Shown here piece after piece: positions 31,467-40,493 of a stretch of 64,000 nucleotides of DNA. The notes below the pieces were generated by a model. It was not told the DNA's origin. It did no database searches and saw only the letters and a list, made by a program, of their open reading frames with translations. Origin of the DNA: Conexibacter sp. SYSU D00693 (lineage in GTDB: Bacteria > Actinomycetota > Thermoleophilia > Solirubrobacterales > Solirubrobacteraceae); NCBI RefSeq assembly GCF_017084525.1, contig NZ_CP070950.1:1674001-1738000 (forward strand), given 5' to 3'. The stretch's first letter is position 1. Every line of letters starts with the position of its first letter. A program made the position numbers and the translations under genes.

Positions 31467-32384
31467 CTAGGCGGGCACCGCCTCCTCGTCGGGCGCCTGG
31501 AGCGGCACGCCGATGACCTTGAGCCGGCGGGTCAGCGCGGTGAACGCGTAGCCCATGACCTCGTCACGGGTCTTGCCGAAGATCTCGTAGTTGTCCGCCG
31601 CGTCGACGCCGGGCGGGACGAGGACGCCGCTGGCGATCGGGATGAGCTCGAAGAGCCGGGCCTGGATGCGCTTGCGCAGCGCCGGGTCCTGCGCCGCCTG
31701 CTGCAGGAACCAGGTGCCGTAGGCGACGTGACGGTGCTCGTCCTGCGAGATGAGCCGGAAGCCCTCGAGGAAGCCGGGCATGATGCCGGCCTGCTCGAAC
31801 TGGTCGGTGATGTTCGCCTGCCCGGTCAGGGCGAGCGTCCCCTCGATGACCATGTGGTAGGTCACGACGAAGTCGACCTTCGCCTCGCGGTCGCCCGGGT
31901 CGCGCAGCAGCCGCTGGTTGGCCTCGACGAGCTTGTCGTCGAACAGCACCTTGAAGGCGTCCGAGACGTCCTCGCGCGCGCGGTCCAAGCGCGACTCGAA
32001 GGTGCCGTCGTAGCCGATGACCTGCTCGTAGAAGCGGTTGAAGTGCTGGGCGTGGCGGGCCTCGTCGACCTGCTGGGTGCAGAGGAACGCCTCCTCGGCC
32101 TGGCTCTCGTAGGCGCCGACCAGCCCGTTGAACTGGGTCGCCACGCGCTCCTCCCCGATGAAGAACGACGACAGGCCCCAGACGATCGCGTCCTTGTCGG
32201 CGTCCGAGAGGCCGGCCCAGTCCTCCTTGTCGCGCTCGAAGGAGATCGTGTGCGACTGCCAGTTCTGGCGCTCCCACAGCTCGTAGAGCTGCTGGGGCGT
32301 CATCAGCTTGACCGAGGACAGCTTGGACTCGTCCGTGATGGTGGCGACGTCGCCCTGCTGGGTCAGGTCGAGGAGGGTGCTCAT
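31467..32384 (-). CDS. R2-like ligand-binding oxidase (R2lox)
   Basis: 305 residues with the ferritin-like di-metal fold of ribonucleotide reductase R2: ligands E78, E108, H111 (VDEARH), E181, E216 and H219 (DEHRH). R2lox is set apart from R2 by a Val-Tyr ether crosslink near the metals; the matching Val81 (EERV) and Tyr176 (YHMVIEG) are both here, and there is no nrdA nearby. R2lox proteins hold a Mn/Fe cofactor and a fatty-acid-like ligand; their reaction in the cell is not established. A TAGCGT box ends 6 nt from the ATG. The divergent TetR gene probably regulates it. Confidence 0.88.
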   Translation of the reverse strand: MSTLLDLTQQGDVATITDESKLSSVKLMTPQQLYELWERQNWQSHTISFERDKEDWAGLSDADKDAIVWGLSSFFIGEERVATQFNGLVGAYESQAEEAFLCTQQVDEARHAQHFNRFYEQVIGYDGTFESRLDRAREDVSDAFKVLFDDKLVEANQRLLRDPGDREAKVDFVVTYHMVIEGTLALTGQANITDQFEQAGIMPGFLEGFRLISQDEHRHVAYGTWFLQQAAQDPALRKRIQARLFELIPIASGVLVPPGVDAADNYEIFGKTRDEVMGYAFTALTRRLKVIGVPLQAPDEEAVPA

Positions 32385-32390
32385 GGCGCG

Positions 32391-32420
32391 ACGCTAGAAC
32401 GCGGGTTGACACTGCGTCAA
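32391..32420 (-). promoter_or_regulatory. Promoter of the R2-like oxidase gene
   Basis: On the minus strand TTGACG (32420-32415), 18 nt, TAGCGT (32396-32391), then 6 nt to the ATG, predicting a leaderless or almost leaderless mRNA. The -35 lies inside TTGAC-N5-GTCAA (32406-32420). Confidence 0.6.
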
Positions 32421-32440
32421 GTCGAGTTCGACACCGTGTC
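32406..32440. promoter_or_regulatory. Dyad cluster, candidate TetR operator
   Basis: Three inverted repeats lie in the 91-bp divergent gap: TTGAC-N5-GTCAA (32406-32420), GTCGA-GT-TCGAC (32421-32432) and GACAC-C-GTGTC (32430-32440). They cover the -35 of the oxidase gene, so binding by the TetR product would block its promoter. Confidence 0.5.
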
Positions 32441-32462
32441 CGGTGGCGGCCGCGAGGCCGGG

Positions 32463-32468
32463 TATGCT
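32463..32468 (+). promoter_or_regulatory. -10 box of probable leaderless tetR promoter
   Basis: TATGCT followed by 7 nt and the ATG at 32476. No Shine-Dalgarno sequence is seen in those 7 nt. Confidence 0.55.
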
Positions 32469-32475
32469 CGCCGCG

Positions 32476-33108
32476 ATGGCACCCGTGGAGCCCCGCGAAG
32501 GACCGCAGACCGCCAAGCGCGCGCAGGTGCAGGCCGACGTCCTGCGCGCGACGGAGACGCTGCTGGGCGAGGGCTCGACCTACGCCGACCTCAACGTCGA
32601 GCGGATCGCCACCGCCGCGGGCATCTCGCGGACGGCCTTCTACTTCTACTTCCGCGACAAGCGCGAGCTGCTGATGCGCCTGGCGGCCGACGTCTCGGGA
32701 TCGCTCTACGAGCGCGCCGACCGGTGGTTCACCTCGGGCGGCGACACGGTCGGGGAGATGCGCGAAGCGCTCACCGCCATCGCCGAGCTCTACCGCGACC
32801 ACGGCGCGCTCCTGCGCGCCATCGTCGAGGTCTCGACCTACGACCCGGAGATCGCGACGTACTGGCGTGGGCTGCTCGGGCGCTTCGTCGACGCGACGGC
32901 GCAGCGGATCGTCACCGAGCAGCAGGCCGGGCGGGCGGGCGAGATGGACCCCGCCGCGACGGGCTTCGCGCTCGTGTGGATGACCGAGCGCACGCTCTAC
33001 CAGGAGCTCGTGCAGGGCAGCGCGGGCTCCTCGGCCGACGCGGTGGAGGCGCTGGCCGGCATCTGGCTGCGCGCCGTCTACGGGCGCGTCGAGCACCTCG
33101 AGGGCTAG
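32476..33108 (+). CDS. TetR-family transcriptional regulator
   Basis: 210 residues. The N-terminal helix-turn-helix is canonical (NVERIATAAGISRTAFYFYF, then RDKRELL). The C-terminal ligand domain (about residues 75-205) is of the acyl-CoA/lipophilic-ligand TetR type by length and helix pattern, but the ligand cannot be read. ATG 32476 is preferred over an upstream in-frame ATG because of the -10 box. Divergent from the R2-like oxidase gene, which it likely represses. Confidence 0.88.
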   Translation: MAPVEPREGPQTAKRAQVQADVLRATETLLGEGSTYADLNVERIATAAGISRTAFYFYFRDKRELLMRLAADVSGSLYERADRWFTSGGDTVGEMREALTAIAELYRDHGALLRAIVEVSTYDPEIATYWRGLLGRFVDATAQRIVTEQQAGRAGEMDPAATGFALVWMTERTLYQELVQGSAGSSADAVEALAGIWLRAVYGRVEHLEG

Positions 33109-33115
33109 CGCCCCC

Positions 33116-34321
33116 TCAGGGCTGCAGCCGCTGGAACTCCTCGGTCTCCCGGCGCACCGCCTCGAACTCGCCGGTCTCCATCCGCTGCTCGGCGTCCGCG
33201 TCGATCTCGTCCTGCGAGACGCCCGGCTGCTGGCGGCGCAGGCGCAGCGCGTTGAGCCGGCGGAACTTCAGGATCTCGAGGACGTAGACGAGGTAGACCG
33301 ACGCCGCGAGCACCACGAGCCCGAGCGCGCCCATGACCGCCGTCCACAGCGGGTCCAGCGTCCCGCTGTCGTCGGAGTAGGGCACGAAGCGCAGCGTGAT
33401 CGCGAAGACCCCGAGCATCGAGGCCCAGGCGTAGAGGTAGGCGACCGTCCGGCGCTGGCTGAAGCCGATGCGGCTGAAGCGGTGGTGGAAGTGGTTGGCG
33501 TCGGGCCGGTAGACGGGCCGGCGGTACTTCATCCGCTTGAGCACGACGAACGTCGTGTCCAGGAACGGGATCGCCAGGACCAGCAGCGGGAAGACGAGCG
33601 CGAGGACCGCCTGGGTCTTCACCGCGCCCTCGACGGCGATGCAGCCCAGCAGCAGGCCCAGGAGGTTGGACCCGCAGTCGCCCATGAAGACGCTGGCCGG
33701 GTGGAAGTTGTGGACGAGGAACCCCAGCGCGGCGCCGGCGGTGACCGCCGCGAGGATCCCGGCGTGGCCGCGGCCGAGGTCGAAGGCGATGACCGCGAAC
33801 GTCGCGGCGGCGATCGCGCAGACCCCGGCGGCGAGGCCGTCGACGCCGTCGGAGAAGTTCACGACGTTCATCACGGCGACGATCCCGATGACCGTCAGCG
33901 GCCCGCCGAGCGAGCCGAAGTCCTGGGCGCCGATGAACGGCAGCGTGATGTTCTCCACCTCGACCCCGGCGTTGACCGGGATCGCGGCGGCCACGACCTG
34001 CCCGGCGAGCTTCACGCCCGGGTGCAGCTCGAAGCGGTCGTCCAGGGCGCCGACGACGGCGATGAGGACGGCGCCGAGCAGGATGCCGGTGACGCGGTCC
34101 TCCACCCGCGGCGTGGGGTCCAGCGTCAGGAGGGTCGCGACGACGACGGCCGCGAGGATCGCCAGCCCGCCGAGCAGCGGCGTGGGCGCCTCGGCGAGCC
34201 CGCGCGCCCGCGGCTGGTCCACGGCGCCGACCGAGCGCGCGAAGCGCGCGGTGACCGGCGTGAGGACCGCGGCGACGGCGAACGCGGCCAAGAACCCCCA
34301 GAAGGCGTCCAGCTCGCCCAT
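33116..34321 (-). CDS. Undecaprenyl-phosphate GlcNAc-1-phosphate transferase (WecA/TagO/MraY family)
   Basis: 401 residues, about eleven membrane helices. It starts a surface glycopolymer by moving a sugar-1-phosphate to undecaprenyl phosphate on the inner face. Family motifs: AEAPTPLLGGLAI, GALDDRFEL, NVVNFSDGVDGLAAG, FMGDCGSN and the HIPP-like loop DANHFHHRF. The C-terminal 60 residues are charged and cytoplasmic. A TAGGGT box is 9 nt from the ATG. Along with the LCP proteins this supports wall teichoic-acid-like or arabinogalactan-like polymer synthesis. Confidence 0.92.
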   Translation of the reverse strand: MGELDAFWGFLAAFAVAAVLTPVTARFARSVGAVDQPRARGLAEAPTPLLGGLAILAAVVVATLLTLDPTPRVEDRVTGILLGAVLIAVVGALDDRFELHPGVKLAGQVVAAAIPVNAGVEVENITLPFIGAQDFGSLGGPLTVIGIVAVMNVVNFSDGVDGLAAGVCAIAAATFAVIAFDLGRGHAGILAAVTAGAALGFLVHNFHPASVFMGDCGSNLLGLLLGCIAVEGAVKTQAVLALVFPLLVLAIPFLDTTFVVLKRMKYRRPVYRPDANHFHHRFSRIGFSQRRTVAYLYAWASMLGVFAITLRFVPYSDDSGTLDPLWTAVMGALGLVVLAASVYLVYVLEILKFRRLNALRLRRQQPGVSQDEIDADAEQRMETGEFEAVRRETEEFQRLQP

Positions 34322-34381
34322 GCGCTGCGCACCCTACGGCTCCCTGCGGCGACGGCGGCCTGCTGGCAGCCTTCACGGACG

Positions 34382-35410
34382 GTGCGCGTCCTCGTCGTCA
34401 CGCAGATGTGGCCGGGTCCCGGCGACCCGGACCTCGGCGTCTTCGTCGCCGACCTCGTGCGCGAGCTGCGCGAGCTCGGCCACGAGGTCGACGTCGCGAG
34501 CATCGACCGGCGCGGCGGCCCGCCCACGAAGTACGCTCGGCTGACGGCCGACGCGGTTCGCCGGGCGCGCCGTGGCTCGCCCGACGTCGTCTTCGCCCAC
34601 TTCCTCTTCCCCGCGGGGGCGGCGGGCGCCGCCGCGGCGGCCGCGGCCCGCGCGCCGCTCGTCGTGATGGCCCACGGTCAGGACGTGCAGAACGCGCGCG
34701 ACTCCGCGCCGCTCGCGCGGGCGACCCGCGCGGTCCTGCGCCGGTGCGCGGCGCTCATCGCGAACTCCTCGTGGCTCGTCGAGCGCCTGGGCGACCTCGC
34801 GCGCGACGTGCCCGTCGAGGTCGTCGACTGCGGCGTGGACCTGCGGGTCTTCGCTCCTGCGGACGCCGCGGCGGCGCGCGGGGCGCTGGGCTGGGGCGCC
34901 GACGGCCCGGCGTTCCTCTGCGTCGGCTCGCTCATCGAGCGCAAGGGCGTCGTGGAGCTCGCCGACGCCTTCGCGCAGCTGGGTCGCGGGTCGCTGGCCT
35001 ACGTCGGCGACGGCCCGCTGCGCGGCGCGCTCGAGGGCCGGCCCGGCGTGCGCGTCGTCGGCCGGGTCCCCCACGCCGAGGTGCCGCGCTGGATCGCCGC
35101 CTGCGACGTGCTCTGCCAGCCCTCGCTGCTCGAGCCCTTCGGCCAGGCCGCGCTCGAGGCGCTCGCGATGGAGCGCTCGGTCGTCGCGACGACGCAGGGC
35201 GGCCCGCCGGAGTTCGTCACGCCGCAGGCCGGCGTGCTCGTCGACCCGGGCGACGTCGCCGCCCTCGCCGCCGCCCTGGAGCAGGCGGCGGCGCTGCCCT
35301 CGCCGAACCCCGCGGCGCGCGAGGCGGCCGCGGAGCACGACGTGCGCCGCCAGGCGGCGCGGATGGCGGACGTCCTGCAGCGTGCGGTGGACGCGCGCCG
35401 CTCGCGGTGA
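34382..35410 (+). CDS. GT4-type glycosyltransferase
   Basis: 342 residues with the two Rossmann-like halves of GT-B enzymes. Start is GTG at 34382 (VRVLVVTQMWPGPGDPDLGV), typical of GT4 N-termini; a longer in-frame opening runs through the opposite gene and is rejected. C-terminal sugar-nucleotide site: FLCVGSLIERKGV, then LLEPFGQAALEALAMERSVV with the EX7E pair. It probably extends the lipid-linked glycan begun by the divergent WecA-type gene. Confidence 0.87.
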   Translation: MRVLVVTQMWPGPGDPDLGVFVADLVRELRELGHEVDVASIDRRGGPPTKYARLTADAVRRARRGSPDVVFAHFLFPAGAAGAAAAAAARAPLVVMAHGQDVQNARDSAPLARATRAVLRRCAALIANSSWLVERLGDLARDVPVEVVDCGVDLRVFAPADAAAARGALGWGADGPAFLCVGSLIERKGVVELADAFAQLGRGSLAYVGDGPLRGALEGRPGVRVVGRVPHAEVPRWIAACDVLCQPSLLEPFGQAALEALAMERSVVATTQGGPPEFVTPQAGVLVDPGDVAALAAALEQAAALPSPNPAAREAAAEHDVRRQAARMADVLQRAVDARRSR

Positions 35411-35450
35411 GGGCGACGCGACACCGCCGGGACGGAACGCCGCGCGGCGG

Positions 35451-36740
35451 CTAGACCGCGGCCGGCTGGCCGAGCTGCTCGTACAGCGGGAACTTGTCCG
35501 CGACCGCGGTGACCCGCTCGGCGAGCTCGGCCTTCTGGCCGTCGTAGGCCGGCGTCAGGGCCTGCGCGAGGACCTGGCCGACCTCGCGGAAGTCCTCGGT
35601 CTGCAGGCCGCGGGTGGCCAGGGCCGGGGTGCCGATGCGCAGGCCGGAGGCGACCATCGGCGGGCGCGGGTCGAAGGGGACCGCGTTGCGGTTGACCGTG
35701 ATGCCGATCTCGTGGAGGCGGTCCTCGGCCTGCTGGCCGTCGAGCTCAGAGTTGCGCAGGTCCGCCAGGACGAGGTGGACGTCGGTGCCGCCGGTGAGGA
35801 CGTCGACGCCGTGGCCCGCGCCGAGCAGCTCCTCGGCCACCGCCTGGGCGCCGTCGATCGTGCGCTGCTGGCGCTCGCGGAAGGCCTCGGTCGAGGCGAT
35901 CTTCAGCGCGACCGCCTTCGCCGCGATCGCGTGCATGAGCGGGCCGCCCTGCTGGCCCGGGAAGACCGCCGAGTTGATCTTCTTCGCGTGCTCCTCGCGG
36001 CTGAGGATGAGGCCGGAGCGGGGGCCGCCGAGGGTCTTGTGGACCGTGGTGGTGACCACGTCGGCGTGGGGCACCGGCGACGGGTGCAGCCCGGCGGCGA
36101 CGAGCCCGGCGAAGTGCGCCATGTCGACCATGAAGAGCGCGCCGACCTCGTCGGCGATCGCGCGGAAGGCGGCGAAGTCGAGCTGGCGGGGGTAGGCCGA
36201 CCAGCCGGCGATGATGAGCTTGGGCCTGCGCTCCTGGGCGATCGCGGCGACCTGGTCCATGTCGACCCGGCTCGTCTCACGGTCGACCTCGTAGGCCGCG
36301 ACCTCGTAGAGGCGCCCCGACACGTTGAGCTTCATGCCGTGGGTCAGGTGGCCGCCGTGGGCCAGCGAGAGGCCCATGATCGTGTCGCCGGGCTGCAGCA
36401 GCGCGTGGAAGACCGCCGTGTTGGCCTGCGCGCCGGCGTGCGGCTGGACGTTGGCGTGCTCGGCCCCGAAGAGCGCCTTGGCGCGGTCGATCGCCAGCTG
36501 CTCGGCGACGTCGACGTGCTCGCAGCCCCCGTAGTAGCGCTTGCCGGGGTAGCCCTCGGCGTACTTGTTGGTCAGCACGCTGCCCTGGCAGTCGAGGACC
36601 GCCTGGGGCACGAAGTTCTCGCTGGCGATCATCTCGAGCGTCCGCCGCTGGCGGTCGAGCTCGAGCTGGAGGACCTCGGCGATCTCGGGGTCCACGTCCG
36701 CGACGGGGCGGCTGAAGAAGTCGGCAGGCAGGTCGGTCAT
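35451..36740 (-). CDS. glyA: Serine hydroxymethyltransferase
   Basis: Converts serine and tetrahydrofolate to glycine and methylene-THF. 429 residues from ATG 36740; motifs [34 protein letters not shown] and the PLP lysine K235 in [14 protein letters not shown] are all present. A TACCCT box lies 13 nt upstream. Links to the SAHH operon through one-carbon metabolism, though the loci are 30 kb apart. Confidence 0.97.
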   Translation of the reverse strand: MTDLPADFFSRPVADVDPEIAEVLQLELDRQRRTLEMIASENFVPQAVLDCQGSVLTNKYAEGYPGKRYYGGCEHVDVAEQLAIDRAKALFGAEHANVQPHAGAQANTAVFHALLQPGDTIMGLSLAHGGHLTHGMKLNVSGRLYEVAAYEVDRETSRVDMDQVAAIAQERRPKLIIAGWSAYPRQLDFAAFRAIADEVGALFMVDMAHFAGLVAAGLHPSPVPHADVVTTTVHKTLGGPRSGLILSREEHAKKINSAVFPGQQGGPLMHAIAAKAVALKIASTEAFRERQQRTIDGAQAVAEELLGAGHGVDVLTGGTDVHLVLADLRNSELDGQQAEDRLHEIGITVNRNAVPFDPRPPMVASGLRIGTPALATRGLQTEDFREVGQVLAQALTPAYDGQKAELAERVTAVADKFPLYEQLGQPAAV

Positions 36741-36777
36741 GGCGGCCCGACCCAGGGTACCGGGCGGTGGGGTCGCG

Positions 36778-37407
36778 TCAGAGGACGCCCTGCAGGGCGT
36801 CACCGACGACCACCGCGCTGACCGCGCCCTCGCGCACGACCGACCACCCACCGTCGACCTCGAACCGGCGCAGGTCGACCACCGTCGACGGCGTCCCCGG
36901 CAGCTCGCCGCCGTCGAGGAGCAGGTCGGCCGCTTCGCGGATCGGTGCCGGGACGTCCTCGAGGCGGCGGGCGTCCGCGCCGCCGGAGGCGTTCGCGGAG
37001 GTCTGGAGGATGGGCCAGCGCACGCCGCCCAGCGCCTCGAGCGCCGGGGGCAGCGCCGGCACGCGCAGGCCGACGGTCGCCGGGTCGGGCCCGCAGGCCA
37101 GCGGGAAGCGCCGGGCGGGGTTGGGCAGCAGCAGCGTCAGCGCCCCGGGCAGCAGCGTCTCGACGGCCATGCGCGTGCGGGTGCCGAGCTCGGGCAGGGC
37201 CGCGAGGGCCAGCTCGAGCTGGAAGACGAGCACCGCCGACGGCTTGACCGGCGGGCGGCCCTTCATCGCGTAGATGCGGTCGACGGCCTCCTTGGCCTCG
37301 GGATCGCAGGCCAGGCCGTAGACGGTGTCGGCGGGGAAGACGGCGACGCCGCCGACGGCCATGCAGCGCTCGAGCGTCGCCGCCTCGTCGCGCGAGATCA
37401 GCGCCAC
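36778..37407 (-). CDS. tsaC: Threonylcarbamoyl-AMP synthase (TsaC/Sua5)
   Basis: First step of the tRNA t6A37 modification: makes threonylcarbamoyl-AMP from threonine, bicarbonate and ATP. 209 residues of YrdC fold with [27 protein letters not shown] and TSANASGG. No C-terminal Sua5 domain, so the short TsaC form. The start overlaps the end of prmC by 10 nt, a common translation-gene arrangement. Confidence 0.93.
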   Translation of the reverse strand: MALISRDEAATLERCMAVGGVAVFPADTVYGLACDPEAKEAVDRIYAMKGRPPVKPSAVLVFQLELALAALPELGTRTRMAVETLLPGALTLLLPNPARRFPLACGPDPATVGLRVPALPPALEALGGVRWPILQTSANASGGADARRLEDVPAPIREAADLLLDGGELPGTPSTVVDLRRFEVDGGWSVVREGAVSAVVVGDALQGVL

Positions 37408-38231
37408 GCGACCACCACCCGGTCGTGGCCGGCAAGGTCCTGCACCGCGCGCGTCCCCGCCCAGCCGGCGAAGAGCGCGCGGACGGCGTCGGACTGGCCG
37501 GCCCCGTGCTCCAGCGCCACCCAGCGGACGGGCGCGGCCTGCGCCTGCGCGGCGAAGCGCCGCAGCGCGTCGAGCCCGTCGGGCCCGCTGAACAGCGCGC
37601 CGCGCGGCTCGTGGCCGAGCTCGGGCGCGAGCGTCGCGCCCTCCTCGACGTAGGGCAGGTTGGCCACGACGTGCTCGGCGTCGACCCCGGCGAGCAGGTC
37701 GCCCACCGAGAACGTGACGCGGTCGGCGAGCCCCAGCCGCGCGGCGTTCGAGCGCGCGACGGCCAGCGCGTCCTCGGAGAGGTCGCTGGCGCTGACGACG
37801 AGGTCCGGGCGCTCGTCGGCGAGCGCGAGCGCCACGGCCCCGCTGCCGGTCCCGACGTCGTGCACCCGCGCGTGCGGTGGCAGATCCTCGAGCGCGGCCT
37901 CGACGAGGTGCTCGGTCTCCGGCCGTGGCACGAGCACGCGCTCGTCGACCTCGAGCTCCAGGCGCCGGAAGCCCTTGTGCCCCACGAGGTAGGCGACCGG
38001 GACGCGCTCGACCGCCCGCCGGCGCACCGCGTCGCGCAGCCAGCGCGCGCCGTCGCCGGCGACCTCGAGGTCCTGGGTGATCAGCGCGGCGCGGTCGACG
38101 CCGCCCAGCGCGTGGGCGACGAGCAGCTCGGCGTCGAGGCGCGGGGTGTCGAGCCCCGCCGCGCGCAGCGCGACCAGGGCGGAGTCGAGGGCCTCGCGCG
38201 CGGGTGTCCCGCGCTGCAGCCCGCGCGCCAC
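37398..38231 (-). CDS. prmC: Release-factor glutamine methyltransferase (PrmC/HemK)
   Basis: Methylates the Gln of the GGQ motif in release factors. 277 residues: N-terminal helical RF-binding domain, then a SAM fold with VHDVGTGSGAVALALA. The catalytic NPPY motif reads NLPY (VVANLPYVEEG). Start is GTG 38231, one base after the prfA stop (TGACGTG), so it is coupled to its own substrate gene. Confidence 0.93.
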   Translation of the reverse strand: MARGLQRGTPAREALDSALVALRAAGLDTPRLDAELLVAHALGGVDRAALITQDLEVAGDGARWLRDAVRRRAVERVPVAYLVGHKGFRRLELEVDERVLVPRPETEHLVEAALEDLPPHARVHDVGTGSGAVALALADERPDLVVSASDLSEDALAVARSNAARLGLADRVTFSVGDLLAGVDAEHVVANLPYVEEGATLAPELGHEPRGALFSGPDGLDALRRFAAQAQAAPVRWVALEHGAGQSDAVRALFAGWAGTRAVQDLAGHDRVVVAWR

Positions 38232-38232
38232 G

Positions 38233-39288
38233 TCAGGAGGCGGCGCCCGCCGCCTGCTCCTCGAGCCGGCGGCGCTTCTCGTCGTCCTGGAGCGCCGACG
38301 TGAACTCACCGAGCTCGCCCTCGAGCACCTGGTCGAGGTCGTGGCGCGTGAGCTTGATGCGGTGGTCGGTGACCCGGCGCTCGCCGTAGTTGTACGTGCG
38401 GATCTTCTCCGCGCGGTCGCCCGTGCCGACCTGCGAGCGGCGCTCGGCGGCCGCCGCGGCCTGCTGCTCGGCCTGCGCGCGCTCGAAGAGCCGCGCGCGC
38501 AGCACGCGCATCGCCTTCTCGCGGTTCTGCAGCTGGCTCTTCTCGTCCTGCATCGAGACGACGGTGCCCGTCGGCTTGTGCGTGATGCGCACCGCCGAGT
38601 CGGTCGTGTTGACCGACTGGCCGCCCGGGCCCGAGGAGCGGTAGACGTCGACCTGCAGGTCGTTGGGGTCGATGTGCACGTCGACCTCCTCGGCCTCGGG
38701 CAGGACCGCCACGGTGGCCGTCGAGGTGTGGATGCGCCCCTGGGACTCGGTCGCCGGGACGCGCTGCACGCGGTGCGTGCCGCCCTCGAACTTGAAGACG
38801 CTGAACGCGCCGTCGCCTTTGACCGCGAAGGTGTGCTTGCCCTCGGAGGACTCCAGCGGCTCGGCCTTGAAGCCGCGGCGCTCGGCGTAGCGGGTGAGCA
38901 TCCGGAAGAGGTCGCCCGCCCAGAGGCCGGCCTCCTCGCCGCCCGCGCCCGCCTGGACCTCGACGATGACGTCCTTGTCGTCGTTGGGGTCGGGCTCGAC
39001 CATCGCGAGGCGGATCTCCTCGCCGAGCTCGTCGAGGCGCGCACGCGCGGTGCGCAGCATCTCGCGCACCTCCGGGTCCTCGCCCTCCTCGAGCAGCTCC
39101 TCGGCGCCGGCGGCGTCGTCGCTCGCGCGGCGCCACTCCTTCGCCAGGGCGGCGGCCGACTCGAGGCGGCGGTACTCGCGGCCGACCTCGGCGTAGCGCT
39201 GGCGGTCCCCGATGACCTCGGGGTCCACCATCTGGTCGCCGAGCTCGGCGAACCGCGACTCGATCTGGCTGACGAGCGACTCGATCAC
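38233..39288 (-). CDS. prfA: Peptide chain release factor 1
   Basis: Reads UAA and UAG stops. 351 residues with the codon-recognition PxT motif (P178-A-T180 in RVPATESQGR) that marks RF1 rather than RF2, and the hydrolysis GGQ motif at 222-224 (SSGPGGQSVNTTDSAVR). N-terminal coiled coil and C-terminal basic tail are normal. Confidence 0.97.
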   Translation of the reverse strand: MIESLVSQIESRFAELGDQMVDPEVIGDRQRYAEVGREYRRLESAAALAKEWRRASDDAAGAEELLEEGEDPEVREMLRTARARLDELGEEIRLAMVEPDPNDDKDVIVEVQAGAGGEEAGLWAGDLFRMLTRYAERRGFKAEPLESSEGKHTFAVKGDGAFSVFKFEGGTHRVQRVPATESQGRIHTSTATVAVLPEAEEVDVHIDPNDLQVDVYRSSGPGGQSVNTTDSAVRITHKPTGTVVSMQDEKSQLQNREKAMRVLRARLFERAQAEQQAAAAAERRSQVGTGDRAEKIRTYNYGERRVTDHRIKLTRHDLDQVLEGELGEFTSALQDDEKRRRLEEQAAGAAS

Positions 39289-39310
39289 GGCTGTGCGGGG
39301 ACGGACCTGG

Positions 39311-39332
39311 CCCGCGGCGGGGCCGCCGCGGG
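39311..39332 (-). terminator. Hairpin between rpmE and prfA
   Basis: CCCGCGGC and GCCGCGGG pair around a 6-nt loop, 19 nt past the rpmE stop. There is no U-run; it may be an attenuating hairpin rather than a full terminator. Confidence 0.45.
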
Positions 39333-39351
39333 GCGGGTCACGGTCTGGGGC

Positions 39352-39561
39352 CTACTTCTTGCCGGCGCGGGCCTGGCGGCGCTTGAAGCGCTCCACGCGG
39401 CCACCGGTGTCGACCAGCTTCTGGCGACCGGTGTAGAACGGGTGGCACTTGGCGCACAGCTCGACCCGGATCTCCGGCTCGGTCGAGCGCGTGTAGAACT
39501 CGTTGCCGCAGGTGCACTGGACGTGCGAGCGGACGTACTCCGGGTGGATCTCGGTCTTCAT
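39352..39561 (-). CDS. rpmE: 50S ribosomal protein L31, zinc-binding form
   Basis: 69 residues, full length. Begins [19 protein letters not shown] and has the second knuckle [10 protein letters not shown], the four-Cys/His set of the Zn-containing (C+) paralogue. The end is basic ([15 protein letters not shown]). rpmE beside prfA is a widely conserved pair. A TACCAT box is 12 nt upstream of the ATG. Confidence 0.97.
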   Translation of the reverse strand: MKTEIHPEYVRSHVQCTCGNEFYTRSTEPEIRVELCAKCHPFYTGRQKLVDTGGRVERFKRRQARAGKK

Positions 39562-39605
39562 GGGCGACCGTCCATGGTAGCGAAGCGCAACGGGCGGGCC
39601 GGCGG

Positions 39606-40415
39606 CTAGGCGAGCGGGCAGGGACGCCGCACGGCGTCGTCGCTCTCCCGGGCCTCGTCGACCGCCCCGTCGGCGTCCACGAGCACCTCGACGAGCGAGC
39701 CGGGCGCGCACGCCGGCGCCAGCGGCTTGAGCAGCTGGACGGCGCCCGCGGCGAGCGGCCCGACGACCATCGGCGGCTGCGTCTGGCCGCCCACGAGCAG
39801 GACCACCGACGCGGGCTTCGTCGTCGACGACATCCCGCTGTTGCGCACCTCGAGCGTGTAGCGGGCGCCCTCGCCCTCGCGGACGGCGCTGAGGGCGCCC
39901 AGGCGCAGGTCGGGCCGCGGGTCGGGCTCCACGCAGGTGCGCGTCGCGCGGCTGCGCGTGCGCAGGACGGTGCCGTCCGAGCGCAGCCAGCGGAAGCGCA
40001 CGACCGCCCGGTAGGAGGCGGGCGCCGCGAGCTCCTCGACGCGCTTGGTCAGCACGAGGCCGGGCCGTCCGGCCCGCGAGCTCTCCCAGCCCTCCCACCC
40101 CGCGACGCCGCGCACGCGGCGGTAGGGCCCGCGCTCGCCGAGGCGCTGCAGGAGGGTGAAGCGCAGCTGGACCTTCGCCGCGCCGCGCAGCCGGGGGGCC
40201 GAGGCGCGGAAGACGGCCACGCGATCGGCCGCGAGCGGGCCGACGGTGCACTGGGCGAGCGTCGCGCGCAGCGGCACACGCGCGGTGGGCGCCGGCAGCG
40301 GGCTGGTCGGCGAGACGACCGGCGGGCTCGGCGGGGCGGCCCCGGCAGGCGCGGCCGCGCCGGGGAGCGCGAGCACACCGAGGACCAGGAGGGCGAGGGG
40401 ACGGCGGTGCAGCAT
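39606..40415 (-). CDS. Secreted protein with CARDB-like domain
   Basis: About 269 residues. Signal peptide ([20 protein letters not shown]), a Pro/Ser-rich stretch, a first domain with a Cys pair, and a C-terminal CARDB-type beta-sandwich ([49 protein letters not shown]), an adhesion module of cell-surface proteins. ATG 40415 is chosen; ATG 40427 is possible. Role unknown. Confidence 0.7.
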   Translation of the reverse strand: MLHRRPLALLVLGVLALPGAAAPAGAAPPSPPVVSPTSPLPAPTARVPLRATLAQCTVGPLAADRVAVFRASAPRLRGAAKVQLRFTLLQRLGERGPYRRVRGVAGWEGWESSRAGRPGLVLTKRVEELAAPASYRAVVRFRWLRSDGTVLRTRSRATRTCVEPDPRPDLRLGALSAVREGEGARYTLEVRNSGMSSTTKPASVVLLVGGQTQPPMVVGPLAAGAVQLLKPLAPACAPGSLVEVLVDADGAVDEARESDDAVRRPCPLA

Positions 40416-40433
40416 GGGACGTCCCAAGAACCG

Positions 40434-40462
40434 ACGAGGGGCGCAGCAGTTGCGCCCCTCGT
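40434..40462 (-). terminator. Terminator of the ETF operon
   Basis: ACGAGGGGCGCA and TGCGCCCCTCGT make a perfect 12-bp stem around GCAGT, 31 nt past the ETF-QO stop on the minus strand, followed by TTCTT. Confidence 0.75.
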
Positions 40463-40493
40463 CCCGACGTCCGTCAGCTGTCGCAGGCCGCGC

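Noticed and set aside
31467-32384. Ribonucleotide reductase beta subunit (NrdB)
   Set aside because: No nrdA is adjacent, and the Val/Tyr pair of R2-like ligand-binding oxidases is present.
35411-35450. Bidirectional terminator between the GT4 gene and glyA
   Set aside because: Only a 6-bp CCGCCG/CGGCGG pair with a 15-nt loop is visible, too weak to call in GC-rich sequence.
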